A stretch of 64,000 nucleotides of DNA from OM182 bacterium MED-G28 (GTDB lineage Bacteria; Pseudomonadota; Gammaproteobacteria; Pseudomonadales; Pseudohongiellaceae). Positions 40,735 through 49,740 of the stretch are shown here, piece after piece; position 1 is the first letter of the stretch, and each line of letters starts with the position of its first letter. The stretch is from the NCBI GenBank assembly GCA_002457215.1, contig NTJZ01000004.1, positions 206,399-270,398 on the forward strand, given 5' to 3'. The position numbers and the translations under genes were made by a program. The notes beneath the pieces are model-generated. The model was not told where the DNA came from and made no database searches. It saw only the letters and a list, made by a program, of their open reading frames with translations.

Positions 40735-42021
40735 ATGTCAGACGAACGCAATAACACGGGTGATGATAACGGAAAACTCCTTTATTGCTCCTTTTGTGGC
40801 AAGAGCCAGCATGAGGTGCGTAAGTTAATAGCTGGCCCTTCTGTGTTTGTATGTGATGAATGTGTAGATCTGTGTAACGACATAATCCGTGAAGAAATTC
40901 AGGAAAAAGAGACGGATACAGCCACGCGCAAGTTGCCAATTCCTGAAGAAATTAAAAATACTCTTGATGAATATGTCATCGGCCAAGAAAGCGCTAAGAA
41001 AGTTCTATCGGTGGCAGTCTATAATCATTACAAGCGTTTAAATTACGACAAAGCCAGCGGCGATGTAGAGCTTAGTAAAAGCAATATCCTGATGGTCGGA
41101 CCTACAGGAACTGGTAAGACTCTGCTGGCAGAAACGCTTGCTCGATTACTTGATGTTCCTTTCACAATTGCTGATGCAACTACTCTAACAGAAGCCGGAT
41201 ATGTCGGTGAAGACGTTGAAAATATTATACAAAAGCTGCTGCAGAAATGTGATTACGACGTTGAGAAAGCTCAGATTGGAATTGTCTACATCGATGAGAT
41301 AGACAAGATCTCGCGCAAATCTGACAATCCTTCAATTACAAGAGATGTCTCTGGTGAGGGTGTTCAGCAGGCTTTGCTCAAGCTGATTGAAGGAACAGTT
41401 GCGTCTGTCCCCCCGCAAGGCGGCCGTAAACATCCACAACAAGAATTTCTGCAAGTCGACACTACTAATATCCTTTTTATTTGTGGCGGTGCTTTTGCCG
41501 GCCTGGATAAAATTATTAGGGACCGGTCGGATAAAAGCGGCATAGGTTTTTCAGCTGAAGTGAGATCTCAGGATGACGGTCAAAAAGTAGGCGAAGCCCT
41601 TCGAGATGTCGAGCCGGAGGATTTGGTTAAGTACGGATTGATTCCCGAGTTCGTCGGTCGTCTCCCAATGATTGCCACACTAGATGAATTAGATCTTGAT
41701 GCCCTGGTACGTATAATTCGAGAACCCAAAAATTCATTAACTAGGCAGTATGCTAAATTATTTGAGATGGAAAGCGTGGAAATTCAATTTCGGGACGATG
41801 CCTTAGCAGCGATTGCAAGGAAGGCTAGAGAGAGGAAGACCGGCGCTAGAGGCTTGAGGTCTATTATGGAAGCTGTCCTGTTGGATACTATGTACAAAAT
41901 CCCCTCCTTAGATTCGGTAAGTAAAGTTATAATCGATTCTGCTGTCATCGAAGGGGAGTCCGAACCATTGCTTATGTATGAGAATATTGAGCAGCCGAGC
42001 AAGTCAGCTGCGGATGAATAA
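40735..42021 (+). CDS. clpX: ATP-dependent Clp protease ATP-binding subunit ClpX
   Basis: ClpX is the AAA+ unfoldase that recognises degrons and feeds ClpP. The 428-residue protein has the N-terminal zinc finger ([11 protein letters not shown] and VCDECVDLC, about 16-45), Walker A GPTGTGKT (about 120-127), Walker [10 protein letters not shown] (about 183-191), the IGF-type ClpP loop (SGIGFSAEV) and sensor 2. Length matches E. coli ClpX (424). The 211-nt gap from clpP could hold a separate promoter. Confidence 0.98.
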   Translation: MSDERNNTGDDNGKLLYCSFCGKSQHEVRKLIAGPSVFVCDECVDLCNDIIREEIQEKETDTATRKLPIPEEIKNTLDEYVIGQESAKKVLSVAVYNHYKRLNYDKASGDVELSKSNILMVGPTGTGKTLLAETLARLLDVPFTIADATTLTEAGYVGEDVENIIQKLLQKCDYDVEKAQIGIVYIDEIDKISRKSDNPSITRDVSGEGVQQALLKLIEGTVASVPPQGGRKHPQQEFLQVDTTNILFICGGAFAGLDKIIRDRSDKSGIGFSAEVRSQDDGQKVGEALRDVEPEDLVKYGLIPEFVGRLPMIATLDELDLDALVRIIREPKNSLTRQYAKLFEMESVEIQFRDDALAAIARKARERKTGARGLRSIMEAVLLDTMYKIPSLDSVSKVIIDSAVIEGESEPLLMYENIEQPSKSAADE

Positions 42022-42070
42022 CATCTTGAAATAGTCTCCGCTAAATAATGTCGGAAATTGCATAATCTGC

Positions 42071-42098
42071 CTTGAATTTTGCTGGTTTGGCTCCATTC
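42071..42098 (+). promoter_or_regulatory. Candidate heat-shock (sigma-32) promoter for lon
   Basis: CTTGAA (42071-42076), a 14-bp spacer and CTCCATTC (42091-42098) fit the sigma-32 pattern CTTGAA-N13-15-CCCCATNT closely. It lies 38 nt before the lon ATG. E. coli lon is a known sigma-32 gene. Confidence 0.55.
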
Positions 42099-42135
42099 TC
42101 ACTACACCGAGTATTTATAATCAAGAGAGCGATGC

Positions 42136-44559
42136 ATGGCTGCGGACACAATTAGCAATTCAACTATTCCCCTCTTGCCATTACGCGACGTGGTGGTATA
42201 CCCCCAAATAGTCCAACCCTTATTTGTTGGTCGTCCGAAGTCCATAAAAGCGCTCGAGATTGCTATGGCGAGCGACAAGCAGGTATTACTCGTTGCTCAA
42301 AAAAATCCCTCCGAGGATGAGCCAGCGATAGCTGACTTATTTGAGATAGGAACTGTAGCTACCATCTTACAATTGATTAGATTACCCGATGGAACCGTTA
42401 AAGTTCTTGTCGAGGGTATTGATAGGGCGAAAATTAAAACCGTTGTATTTGAGGCAGATTATTTTAAGGCTGACGTCACTCGCTTGGCTTCAGATGATAT
42501 TCCTGAGAAGGAAGCCGCTTTGTTAATTCGCTCTTTGCTGTCTCAGTTTGATCAATATGTTCAGATGAGTAAAAAGATTCCTCCAGAAGTTATGACCTCT
42601 ATTTCAAGTATCGATGATCCTGGAAGATTGGTAGATACCATTGCCTCCCATATGTCGTTGCAGTTGCAGGAAAAGCAAAATTTGCTGGAGTTGGCGGCGT
42701 TACAAGCGCGTATAGAACACCTAATGGCATTGATTGAGTCTGAAATAGACTTATTTCAAGTTGAAAAACGAATACGTGGTCGTGTTAAAAAGCAAATGGA
42801 GAAAAGTCAGCGGGAGTATTATCTGAATGAGCAAATGAAGGCTATTCAGAAAGAAATGGGTGAGTTGGAAGATGTCCCTAACGAAGCGGAAGAGTTAAAG
42901 CAAAAAATCGATGACGCTGGGATGCCAAAAGATGCGAAAGAAAAAGCGTTCTCTGAATTAAATAAATTAAAATTAATGTCGCCAATGTCTTCGGAGGCAT
43001 CAGTTGTTCGCACTTACCTGGACTGGATGATTAATATTCCCTGGAGGAAGCGATCGAAAGTCCGAATGGATCTCACTAAAGCTGAAGACATTTTAGAAAA
43101 TGACCACTACGGGCTGAAAGAAGTTAAGGAGCGGATTCTCGAATACTTGGCCGTCCAGAAGCGAGTAAAAAAGCTAAAAGGCCCTATCCTTTGCCTGGTA
43201 GGCCCGCCGGGTGTTGGTAAAACCTCCCTTGGTGAGTCAATTGCAAGAGCGACTAATCGAAAATTTGTGCGCATGGCCTTGGGCGGCGTACGAGATGAAG
43301 CGGAGATTAGAGGGCATCGCCGTACCTATATAGGTTCATTACCTGGAAAGCTTCTGCAGAAACTCTCTAAGGTGGGTGTTAAGAACCCGCTGTTCCTCCT
43401 TGATGAAGTCGACAAAATGGGCATGGACAACCGTGGAGATCCTGCGTCGGCGTTGCTGGAAGTTTTGGATCCTGAGCAGAACCATAGTTTTAATGATCAT
43501 TATCTTGAGGTGGACTACGATCTATCTGAGGTGATGTTTGTCTGCACTTCTAACAGCATGAATATTCCTGGTGCTCTGCTAGATAGAATGGAAGTAATAC
43601 GCATTCCTGGCTATACAGAAGATGAAAAAGTAAACATTGCTGAACGCTATTTGGTTCCTAAGCAGAAGAAAAACAATGGGTTGAAGGGTGAAGAGCTGAA
43701 AATAGGTGAGGCACCGATTAGGGACCTGGTACGATATTATACGCGCGAGGCCGGTGTTAGGGGTCTGGAGCGTGAAATTGCAAAAATTTGTCGAAAAGTA
43801 GTGAAGGAAAATTCCCTAGTTAAAGATGAAAAGGCTGTAGAGTTAACAGCAAAAATACTAGAGAAATATTCCGGTGTTCAAAAATATGACTATGGAAAGG
43901 CTGAAGAAGAAAATCAAATTGGGCAAGTTAATGGTTTAGCTTGGACCCAAGTTGGTGGTGAATTATTAACCATCGAGGCCATTGCTGTAGGTGGAAAAGG
44001 CAAGACGATAAAAACTGGTTCTCTTGGCGACGTAATGCAAGAGTCAATTCAAGCTGCATTCACTGTTGTCCGAAGCAGGGCGCCGACACTTGGCTTGAGC
44101 TCGAACTTTCATGAAAAATTTGATTTGCATATCCACGTACCGGAGGGAGCTACACCAAAAGATGGTCCTAGCGCAGGCGTGGGTATGTGCACTGCTCTAG
44201 TATCTGTTTTAACGAATATACCTGTTAAGGCGAATGTGGCAATGACCGGTGAGATTACCTTGCGTGGTCAGGTTCTGCGAATAGGAGGTTTAAAAGAGAA
44301 ACTACTAGCAGCTCATCGCGGAAACATTAAAACAGTAATCATTCCGGCCGACAACGAAAGAGACTTGGCAGAAATTCCAGACAATATCAAAGCGGATCTT
44401 GCGATTATCCCTGTCCGTTGGATCGATGAAGTTTTAGAGCATGCTTTACAATATCAGCCTAGTCCTTTGAAAGGTGAGAAAAAGACAAAAGTAAAAGAGA
44501 AAGCAAAGCAGGAAGACATTGATCCGACTGGTGATGAAAAACATATAAATACCCACTAA
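42136..44559 (+). CDS. lon: ATP-dependent protease Lon
   Basis: Lon degrades misfolded and specific regulatory proteins. The 807-residue protein has the N-terminal LAN substrate-binding domain (about 10-205, LPLLPLRDVVVYPQ), a coiled coil, the AAA+ module with Walker A GPPGVGKT (about 356-363) and LFLLDEVDKMG, and the Ser-Lys protease domain with PKDGPSAGVGM and LKEKLLAAHRG. A Lys-rich tail follows. The length is 20 residues above E. coli Lon. It has its own candidate heat-shock promoter. Confidence 0.98.
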   Translation: MAADTISNSTIPLLPLRDVVVYPQIVQPLFVGRPKSIKALEIAMASDKQVLLVAQKNPSEDEPAIADLFEIGTVATILQLIRLPDGTVKVLVEGIDRAKIKTVVFEADYFKADVTRLASDDIPEKEAALLIRSLLSQFDQYVQMSKKIPPEVMTSISSIDDPGRLVDTIASHMSLQLQEKQNLLELAALQARIEHLMALIESEIDLFQVEKRIRGRVKKQMEKSQREYYLNEQMKAIQKEMGELEDVPNEAEELKQKIDDAGMPKDAKEKAFSELNKLKLMSPMSSEASVVRTYLDWMINIPWRKRSKVRMDLTKAEDILENDHYGLKEVKERILEYLAVQKRVKKLKGPILCLVGPPGVGKTSLGESIARATNRKFVRMALGGVRDEAEIRGHRRTYIGSLPGKLLQKLSKVGVKNPLFLLDEVDKMGMDNRGDPASALLEVLDPEQNHSFNDHYLEVDYDLSEVMFVCTSNSMNIPGALLDRMEVIRIPGYTEDEKVNIAERYLVPKQKKNNGLKGEELKIGEAPIRDLVRYYTREAGVRGLEREIAKICRKVVKENSLVKDEKAVELTAKILEKYSGVQKYDYGKAEEENQIGQVNGLAWTQVGGELLTIEAIAVGGKGKTIKTGSLGDVMQESIQAAFTVVRSRAPTLGLSSNFHEKFDLHIHVPEGATPKDGPSAGVGMCTALVSVLTNIPVKANVAMTGEITLRGQVLRIGGLKEKLLAAHRGNIKTVIIPADNERDLAEIPDNIKADLAIIPVRWIDEVLEHALQYQPSPLKGEKKTKVKEKAKQEDIDPTGDEKHINTH

Positions 44560-44575
44560 TTACGCGCGTTTCCAG

Positions 44576-44605
44576 TTGACAGGGCTTTCTAGCGCTTGGT
44601 ATAAA
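44576..44605 (+). promoter_or_regulatory. Sigma-70 promoter 1 for hupB
   Basis: A perfect -35 TTGACA (44576-44581) is separated by 18 bp from TATAAA (44600-44605). It starts just after the lon stop and would give a leader of about 190 nt. Confidence 0.65.
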
Positions 44606-44753
44606 GAATCGGTCTCATAGGGCGCATGAGTCCCTTCCGGGGAAACAACTTAGATCAACTCAGAGGTCAAAATTCTTCTAAAAAATTCTAGATTTTATTA
44701 ACCATGCAACACTGATTTTTTATAATTGTTTTAACGTATTTTTCAGGATTTTT

Positions 44754-44781
44754 TTGACAGTTTTTGATTAAAAAATAACTT
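44754..44781 (+). promoter_or_regulatory. Possible second promoter for hupB
   Basis: A second perfect TTGACA (44754-44759) in a T-rich tract is followed after 16 bp by TAACTT, a weak -10. It would give a very short leader. E. coli hupB is also transcribed from several promoters. Confidence 0.35.
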
Positions 44782-44805
44782 CTAATTTAACAAAAAGGGG
44801 ATAAC

Positions 44806-45081
44806 GTGAATAAATCTGAACTAATAGATGCTGTTGCTGCAAGTGCGGACCTTCCAAAAGCTGCTGCTGGGCGTGCTATTGATGCAACAATTGATGCAAT
44901 TACGGATTCATTGAAAAAAGGTGATCCGGTAGTACTTGTAGGTTTTGGTACGTTTGCTACTAAAAATAGAGCAGCACGGACTGGTCGTAATCCCCAAACA
45001 GGTGCACCCATCGAGATTAAAGCAGCGCGGGTACCAAGCTTTAAAGCAGGTAAAGCGCTTAAGGACGCAGTAAATACATAA
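44806..45081 (+). CDS. hupB: DNA-binding protein HU-beta
   Basis: HU is the abundant non-specific DNA-bending protein of the nucleoid. The 91-residue DNABII protein has the signature [21 protein letters not shown] (residues about 47-67, read in two parts GFGTFATK and RTGRNPQTG) and ends in the basic FKAGKALK. The start is GTG at 44806 with AAAGGGG upstream. Placement between lon and ppiD is the conserved arrangement of HU-beta. Confidence 0.96.
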   Translation: MNKSELIDAVAASADLPKAAAGRAIDATIDAITDSLKKGDPVVLVGFGTFATKNRAARTGRNPQTGAPIEIKAARVPSFKAGKALKDAVNT

Positions 45082-45417
45082 ACTGAGTTTAAACTCTGTT
45101 TAAAGACTTGCAGTTCGCCAATATAGGCACTTTGCCACTTAGCTTAATGAGTAAAGTGCTTAGTTGGTCACACTGGATGACCACTTACTGAACAAGACTC
45201 CCTAGTTCGTCTAGACGTTCTGTATAAAAGCTAATGTATAGATTAAGCTTTAGGATTTGTGGACTTAAAATATTTGGGGCGCATCTTAGGTGCGCCTTTT
45301 TACGTTTATAATATTGATCAAGATTTAGAGAATTTGTCGATCAAATTAATTCAAATTCACGCTACGGACTGGCTCTGATAGAAAATTTCATAGAGCCTCT
45401 AACTACTGGTAATAAAT
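45082..45417 (+). other. Structured gap between hupB and ppiD
   Basis: There is no gene or tRNA in these 336 nt, but several inverted repeats occur: GAGTTTAAACTC (45085-45096), GCACTTT/AAAGTGC (45127-45133 with 45153-45159), TGGTCA/TGACCA (45165-45170 with 45178-45183), CGTCTAGACG (45208-45217), and the terminator at 45278. The stretch could be a folded hupB 3' region or an independent small RNA. Confidence 0.6.
45278..45303 (+). terminator. Intrinsic terminator downstream of hupB
   Basis: GGCGCA (45278-45283) and TGCGCC (45291-45296) form a GC-rich stem around a 7-nt loop, followed by TTTTT. It lies about 200 nt after the hupB stop and 115 nt before ppiD. Confidence 0.8.
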
Positions 45418-47307
45418 ATGTTGCAGGATCTGAGAGACAACTCCAAAGGTTTAATTGCGAAGGTTATCATTGGGTTAATTGCGGGTATTTTTGTCATTAC
45501 TGGATGGGAGACTGTTGGCGGATTAATTCAGGCGCCGCCTGTTGCGGAAATCAATGGCGAGGAGATCACGCAGTTACAATTGGATCAAAGTACTCAGAAT
45601 CTGGTGAATTCAGTAGGTGGTGGTTTGGAAGGTATTGATCAGGGCTTTCTCGAATCAATCGCGCTTAATCAGCTGATTGAAGAGGTTATCCTACGCCAAC
45701 ATGTTTTAAAATCTTCCATGGCTATATCCAGTTCACAGATTGACCGGAATATCCTAGAAACACCTAGTTTTCAGCTCAACGGGGTCTTTGATCCAGACTT
45801 TGCTGTCAGAACTATATTGTCGCAAACTGGCCAAAATGTTCCGATGTATAGGGAGTCACTGGAACAAAGAATGTTGCTTTCTCAGGTTGCTAGCGCTTAT
45901 ACCAGCTCAAATTTTATTACGGAATCTGAATTAGACAAAATTGCTCAGCTCACGACGCAGACAAGAGATTTTCGTTATATCTCGATAACTTTAGGCACCC
46001 GAACGCTGGGTACCGCGATAAGTGATGGAGAAATAGCTGTATATTATGAGAATAATCAGGATGCGTTCGAAGAAGACGAAACCATTATCGCTCGATATGT
46101 TTTGCTCGATAAAGACATAATCTCCCAAGAACTTGCGGTGGACGATGCAGAATTAATCGCACAATACGAAGAGGAGCGATCGCAGTACGAAGGCTCTTCT
46201 GAGAGACGAGCTTCACATATTTTATTTGAAGTTGGTGGTGACCTGACAGAAAACGCGGCATTGGAGTTGGCTGCGACGGCGCAACAGCGTATTACGGATG
46301 GAGAAGAGTTCGCGTCTTTAGCCTTGGAATTATCTAGCGATACTGTTTCAGCAGAAGAGGGTGGTGATATTGGGTATACCGATGGGAGTGCCTTCCCGCC
46401 CGAATTAGAGGAAGCATTATCAGCGCTTTCCCTTGATGAAATTTCGGATCCGGTCGTTTCAGAATTTGGTGTGCATTTGGTAAAACTTACTGAGGATGCG
46501 GAGAATGTATTTGCCTCGTTTGAAGAAGTGCGTGACCGTATTGAAAGAGATTTAAAAAGCTCCGAAGTTGAACTTATTTATGCGGAGAGACTTCAGGATC
46601 TTTCTAATCTGGCTTTCGAAACCGGAGATTTACAGACCATATCTGAAGAACTCAATTTGAATATACGACAAAGCGAGGCTTTTGGTCGTCTTGGTGGTAA
46701 CGGAATATTTTCCAATCAAAATGTTGCGAGTGCTGCATATTCAGATGATGTCTTGCTTGAAGGCAACAATAGCGATGTTATTGAGATCAATGATTCGCAA
46801 TCAGTCGTACTTAGGGTATTCGAATTTAACGAAGCATCTATATTGTCACTTGAAGAGGTTCAACCTGAAATAGCCGTTATCCTTCGTACTGAGATGGAAG
46901 AGGATGCAGTTCAAGAATTGGGTAGTGAGATAAATGCTGCAGCAATCTCTGGGGTAGGTTTAGATCAAATCTTGGGTGACAATGAATTAGAATGGATAGA
47001 AGAAATCCAATTAGACCGTAATGCATTTACGGTTAATCGTCAGATACTCGATCAAGCGTTTGCCTTGTCAAAGCCCTCAATAGGCAGTGTCGAAAGAGCG
47101 AGCTTAACACTTGATAATGGCACGTTTGTGCTGATTGAGCTGACGGAAGTTAATGAGGGAACAATCGACTCAATTCCAGAGGAGGAGCGGAATACGATGG
47201 TTGATTCAATGATTGCTGATCTTGGTAATAGTGAATTTCAAGCCTTCATGAGTACTTTGAAGAGTGATTCTGACATACAGAATAACCTTGAAAACCTTGA
47301 ATTATAA
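45418..47307 (+). CDS. ppiD: Periplasmic folding factor PpiD (SurA-like, parvulin domain)
   Basis: PpiD is an inner-membrane-anchored periplasmic chaperone at the Sec translocon. The 629-residue protein has an N-terminal membrane segment (about 14-32, VIIGLIAGIFVITGWETVG), a SurA-like N-domain, one parvulin domain (about 263-365, RRASHILFEV to FGVHLVKLTE) and a helical C-terminal chaperone region. Length matches E. coli PpiD (623). It follows hupB as in other gammaproteobacteria. Confidence 0.94.
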   Translation: MLQDLRDNSKGLIAKVIIGLIAGIFVITGWETVGGLIQAPPVAEINGEEITQLQLDQSTQNLVNSVGGGLEGIDQGFLESIALNQLIEEVILRQHVLKSSMAISSSQIDRNILETPSFQLNGVFDPDFAVRTILSQTGQNVPMYRESLEQRMLLSQVASAYTSSNFITESELDKIAQLTTQTRDFRYISITLGTRTLGTAISDGEIAVYYENNQDAFEEDETIIARYVLLDKDIISQELAVDDAELIAQYEEERSQYEGSSERRASHILFEVGGDLTENAALELAATAQQRITDGEEFASLALELSSDTVSAEEGGDIGYTDGSAFPPELEEALSALSLDEISDPVVSEFGVHLVKLTEDAENVFASFEEVRDRIERDLKSSEVELIYAERLQDLSNLAFETGDLQTISEELNLNIRQSEAFGRLGGNGIFSNQNVASAAYSDDVLLEGNNSDVIEINDSQSVVLRVFEFNEASILSLEEVQPEIAVILRTEMEEDAVQELGSEINAAAISGVGLDQILGDNELEWIEEIQLDRNAFTVNRQILDQAFALSKPSIGSVERASLTLDNGTFVLIELTEVNEGTIDSIPEEERNTMVDSMIADLGNSEFQAFMSTLKSDSDIQNNLENLEL

Positions 47308-47345
47308 GTGGAATTTGTAATTTAGCGTTTTGTAGTGTGCATCTG

Positions 47346-48155
47346 TTAAGGATTAGTTTTGGGGTCTAAGTCGTTAAGTGAACCCATAGCTGTAGTATTG
47401 AACCCGCCATCAACATATAGAATTTCACCACTGATTCCAGACGCCAGATCTGAGCAGAGAAACGCAGCAGAATTTCCAACTTCTTCTGTCGTAACATTTC
47501 TACGAAGAGGCGTTTGGCTAGCGTTGTGTTGTAGCATTTTCCGGAAGCTCTTAATGCCAGCCGCGGCTAAGGTTCTGATGGGCCCTGCTGAAATGCCATT
47601 TACCCTGGTGCCTTCCGGCCCTAAGCTAGAGGCCATATAGCGCACATTAGCCTCGAGGCTTGCTTTCGCTAAGCCCATCACATTGTAGTTGGGAAGGCTG
47701 CGCATAGCCCCTAAGTAACTAAGAGTAAGTAGAGAGCCGTTGCGGTTTCGCATAAGCTCGCGCCCCTCCTGTGCCAAGGCAACAAAGCTATATGAGCTAA
47801 TTTCATGTGCGGTGAGAAAACCCTCACGGGTAGTGACATCGACATAATTACCATCTAGTTCATGAGCTGGCGCATAGGCAAGGCAGTGAACTATGCCATC
47901 TAATCCGTCCCAGTTTTCACTGAGTTGTGAAAAAAGATCAACAATTTGAGTATCATTCGTTACGTCACAAGGATAAACCAAATTTGATCCCCAGCCCTCA
48001 GCAAAACCCAAAACTCGATCTTTAAGTTTTCCATTCTGGTAGGTGAAGGCGAGTTCTGCACCTTCTCGGTGCATAGCCGCTGCAATTCCAGATGCAATAG
48101 ATAGCTTGCTCGCTATACCCAACACCAAGATTCGTTTGCCAGCCATAAAGCCCAT
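47346..48155 (-). CDS. fabI: Enoyl-ACP reductase FabI
   Basis: FabI is the NADH-dependent enoyl-ACP reductase of fatty acid elongation and the triclosan target. The 269-residue protein has the family start [19 protein letters not shown], the catalytic Tyr-x6-Lys in [12 protein letters not shown], and [11 protein letters not shown]. At the position equivalent to E. coli Gly93 it reads Ala (HCLAYAP), a natural variant in many FabI proteins. The gene converges with ppiD and follows the POT transporter on the same strand. Confidence 0.96.
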   Translation of the reverse strand: MGFMAGKRILVLGIASKLSIASGIAAAMHREGAELAFTYQNGKLKDRVLGFAEGWGSNLVYPCDVTNDTQIVDLFSQLSENWDGLDGIVHCLAYAPAHELDGNYVDVTTREGFLTAHEISSYSFVALAQEGRELMRNRNGSLLTLSYLGAMRSLPNYNVMGLAKASLEANVRYMASSLGPEGTRVNGISAGPIRTLAAAGIKSFRKMLQHNASQTPLRRNVTTEEVGNSAAFLCSDLASGISGEILYVDGGFNTTAMGSLNDLDPKTNP

Positions 48156-48230
48156 AACATTTAGTCCTTGTTGAACATATTGTAATTATAAAATATTTAG
48201 TGCGGCCTGATCATTTAAACTAATAAAAGT

Positions 48231-49739
48231 CTAAGATTTAATTTCGTTCTCTAGCAGAGATTCCCAATTTTTGGTCTTTAACGAAAATAATCCAACTATG
48301 ATGCCAGCAGCAATGGCAAAGAAGCTAATTTGTAAATATAGATTAGGCATTTGTTGGATATTGTTAGGATCAAAATTACCCGCTATCAGGCCTGCTACCA
48401 CACTTCCTATAGAATAAGTTAAGGTAAAAATCCCCATCATTTGGCCTGCAAATCTTCGTGGGGATAACTTGCTGACTGCACTTAGAGCTACAGGGCTTAG
48501 ACAGAGCTCTCCGACCGTATGCAAGAAATAGGTTCCTATTAACCAATAAGGCGCTGCTTGCAGACCAGATGCTGCAACTTGTGCCGCAAAGAACATGACG
48601 ATAAATCCTGTCGCCATTATGATTAATCCAATAGCACACTTAATACCATAATATGGATGAATCCAGCGCTTTCCGATATTTATCCAGAGAGCCGCAAAGA
48701 AAGGTGCAAGTATTATAATGAAGAATGAATTTGCCGATTGAAACCAAGCAGGGGGGATTTCAAAATTGCTTATAATTCTATTTGTGTAGTCACGACCAAA
48801 AAGGTTTAACGAAGAGCCAGCTTGTTCAAACCCAGCCCAAAAGAATGTTGACGCGACACAAACGAGAAATAATGCGCCTAATGATTTTTTCTCATTACTG
48901 TTTAAGTCTGCAAAGGCATAAATGCCAACATAGTATGCAAGAAAAACCGCAGTAATTGTGATCGCGACATACTGAGCTAGTGTTACCGGGTTAACTGAAA
49001 TACTTCCAGAGAGCATAAGAATCGTTACTACACAAAGCATGACAACTGAAGCAAGTATCGCAATTTTGCTATTTCTATGGGCTACGGTTGAAAGTGGTTG
49101 CGTAGGTATCGAGCCTTGACCATTAAGTTTGTAAAGAGTCAAACGGAATTGTACAAGCCCTAAACCCATACCAACGGCTGCGGCGCCGAAAGCCCAGTGG
49201 TAGCCAGCGTTTAATTGCAGCCACCCACAAACTAGGTAGCCGATAATTGAGCCTAGGTTGATACCCATGTAATAGAGGGTATAACCTGCATCTCTGCGCT
49301 CATCTTCGAGGCTGTATAGCTGTCCTACCATGGCCCCAATATTTGGTTTTAACAAACCTGTGCCCAATACGACCAGGATCAAACCGATGAAAAAAGTATT
49401 ATCATTAGGTATGGCGAGTAATACATGGCCAGACATAATAATTATGCCGCCATACCAAACAGCCATTTGACTACCAATTAGTCGGTCCGCAATCCAGCCT
49501 CCAGGTAAACCCATAAAATAAGCTGCGCCAGTGTAGACTCCATAAATTGCAGTAGCGGAAGCGACAGTGATCCCGAGCCCACCCTCTTGCATACTGAGGG
49601 TCATGAACAAGACCAACAGTGCCCGCATGCCGTAATAACTCATTCGCTCCCACATCTCAGTAAAAAATAACGTGGAAAGCCCAGCTGGATGCCCGAAAAA
49701 ATCGTATTTCCCAGCTTCGTCTAGCGCAGTATCGGTCAT
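48231..49739 (-). CDS. Proton-dependent oligopeptide transporter (POT/PTR2 family)
   Basis: The 502-residue inner-membrane protein has about 14 predicted membrane segments and the POT marks: the ExxER motif in FTEMWERMSYYG (about residue 30) and the PTR2 block YTLYYMGINLGSIIGYLVCG (about 153-172). It imports di- and tripeptides with protons. Its ATG lies 1 nt after the mltD stop, so the two are probably one transcript, perhaps linking murein turnover to peptide uptake (inference). Confidence 0.93.
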   Translation of the reverse strand: MTDTALDEAGKYDFFGHPAGLSTLFFTEMWERMSYYGMRALLVLFMTLSMQEGGLGITVASATAIYGVYTGAAYFMGLPGGWIADRLIGSQMAVWYGGIIIMSGHVLLAIPNDNTFFIGLILVVLGTGLLKPNIGAMVGQLYSLEDERRDAGYTLYYMGINLGSIIGYLVCGWLQLNAGYHWAFGAAAVGMGLGLVQFRLTLYKLNGQGSIPTQPLSTVAHRNSKIAILASVVMLCVVTILMLSGSISVNPVTLAQYVAITITAVFLAYYVGIYAFADLNSNEKKSLGALFLVCVASTFFWAGFEQAGSSLNLFGRDYTNRIISNFEIPPAWFQSANSFFIIILAPFFAALWINIGKRWIHPYYGIKCAIGLIIMATGFIVMFFAAQVAASGLQAAPYWLIGTYFLHTVGELCLSPVALSAVSKLSPRRFAGQMMGIFTLTYSIGSVVAGLIAGNFDPNNIQQMPNLYLQISFFAIAAGIIVGLFSLKTKNWESLLENEIKS

Positions 49740-49740
49740 C

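Noticed and set aside
45161..45220. Possible tRNA in the hupB-ppiD gap because of stacked hairpins
   Set aside because: No CCA end, no T-loop GTTCAAAT-type sequence and no 7-bp acceptor stem could be drawn.
47346..48155. FabI residue Ala at the Gly93 position read as triclosan-resistance mutation
   Set aside because: Ala is a normal residue at this place in many FabI proteins, so it is not evidence of selection.
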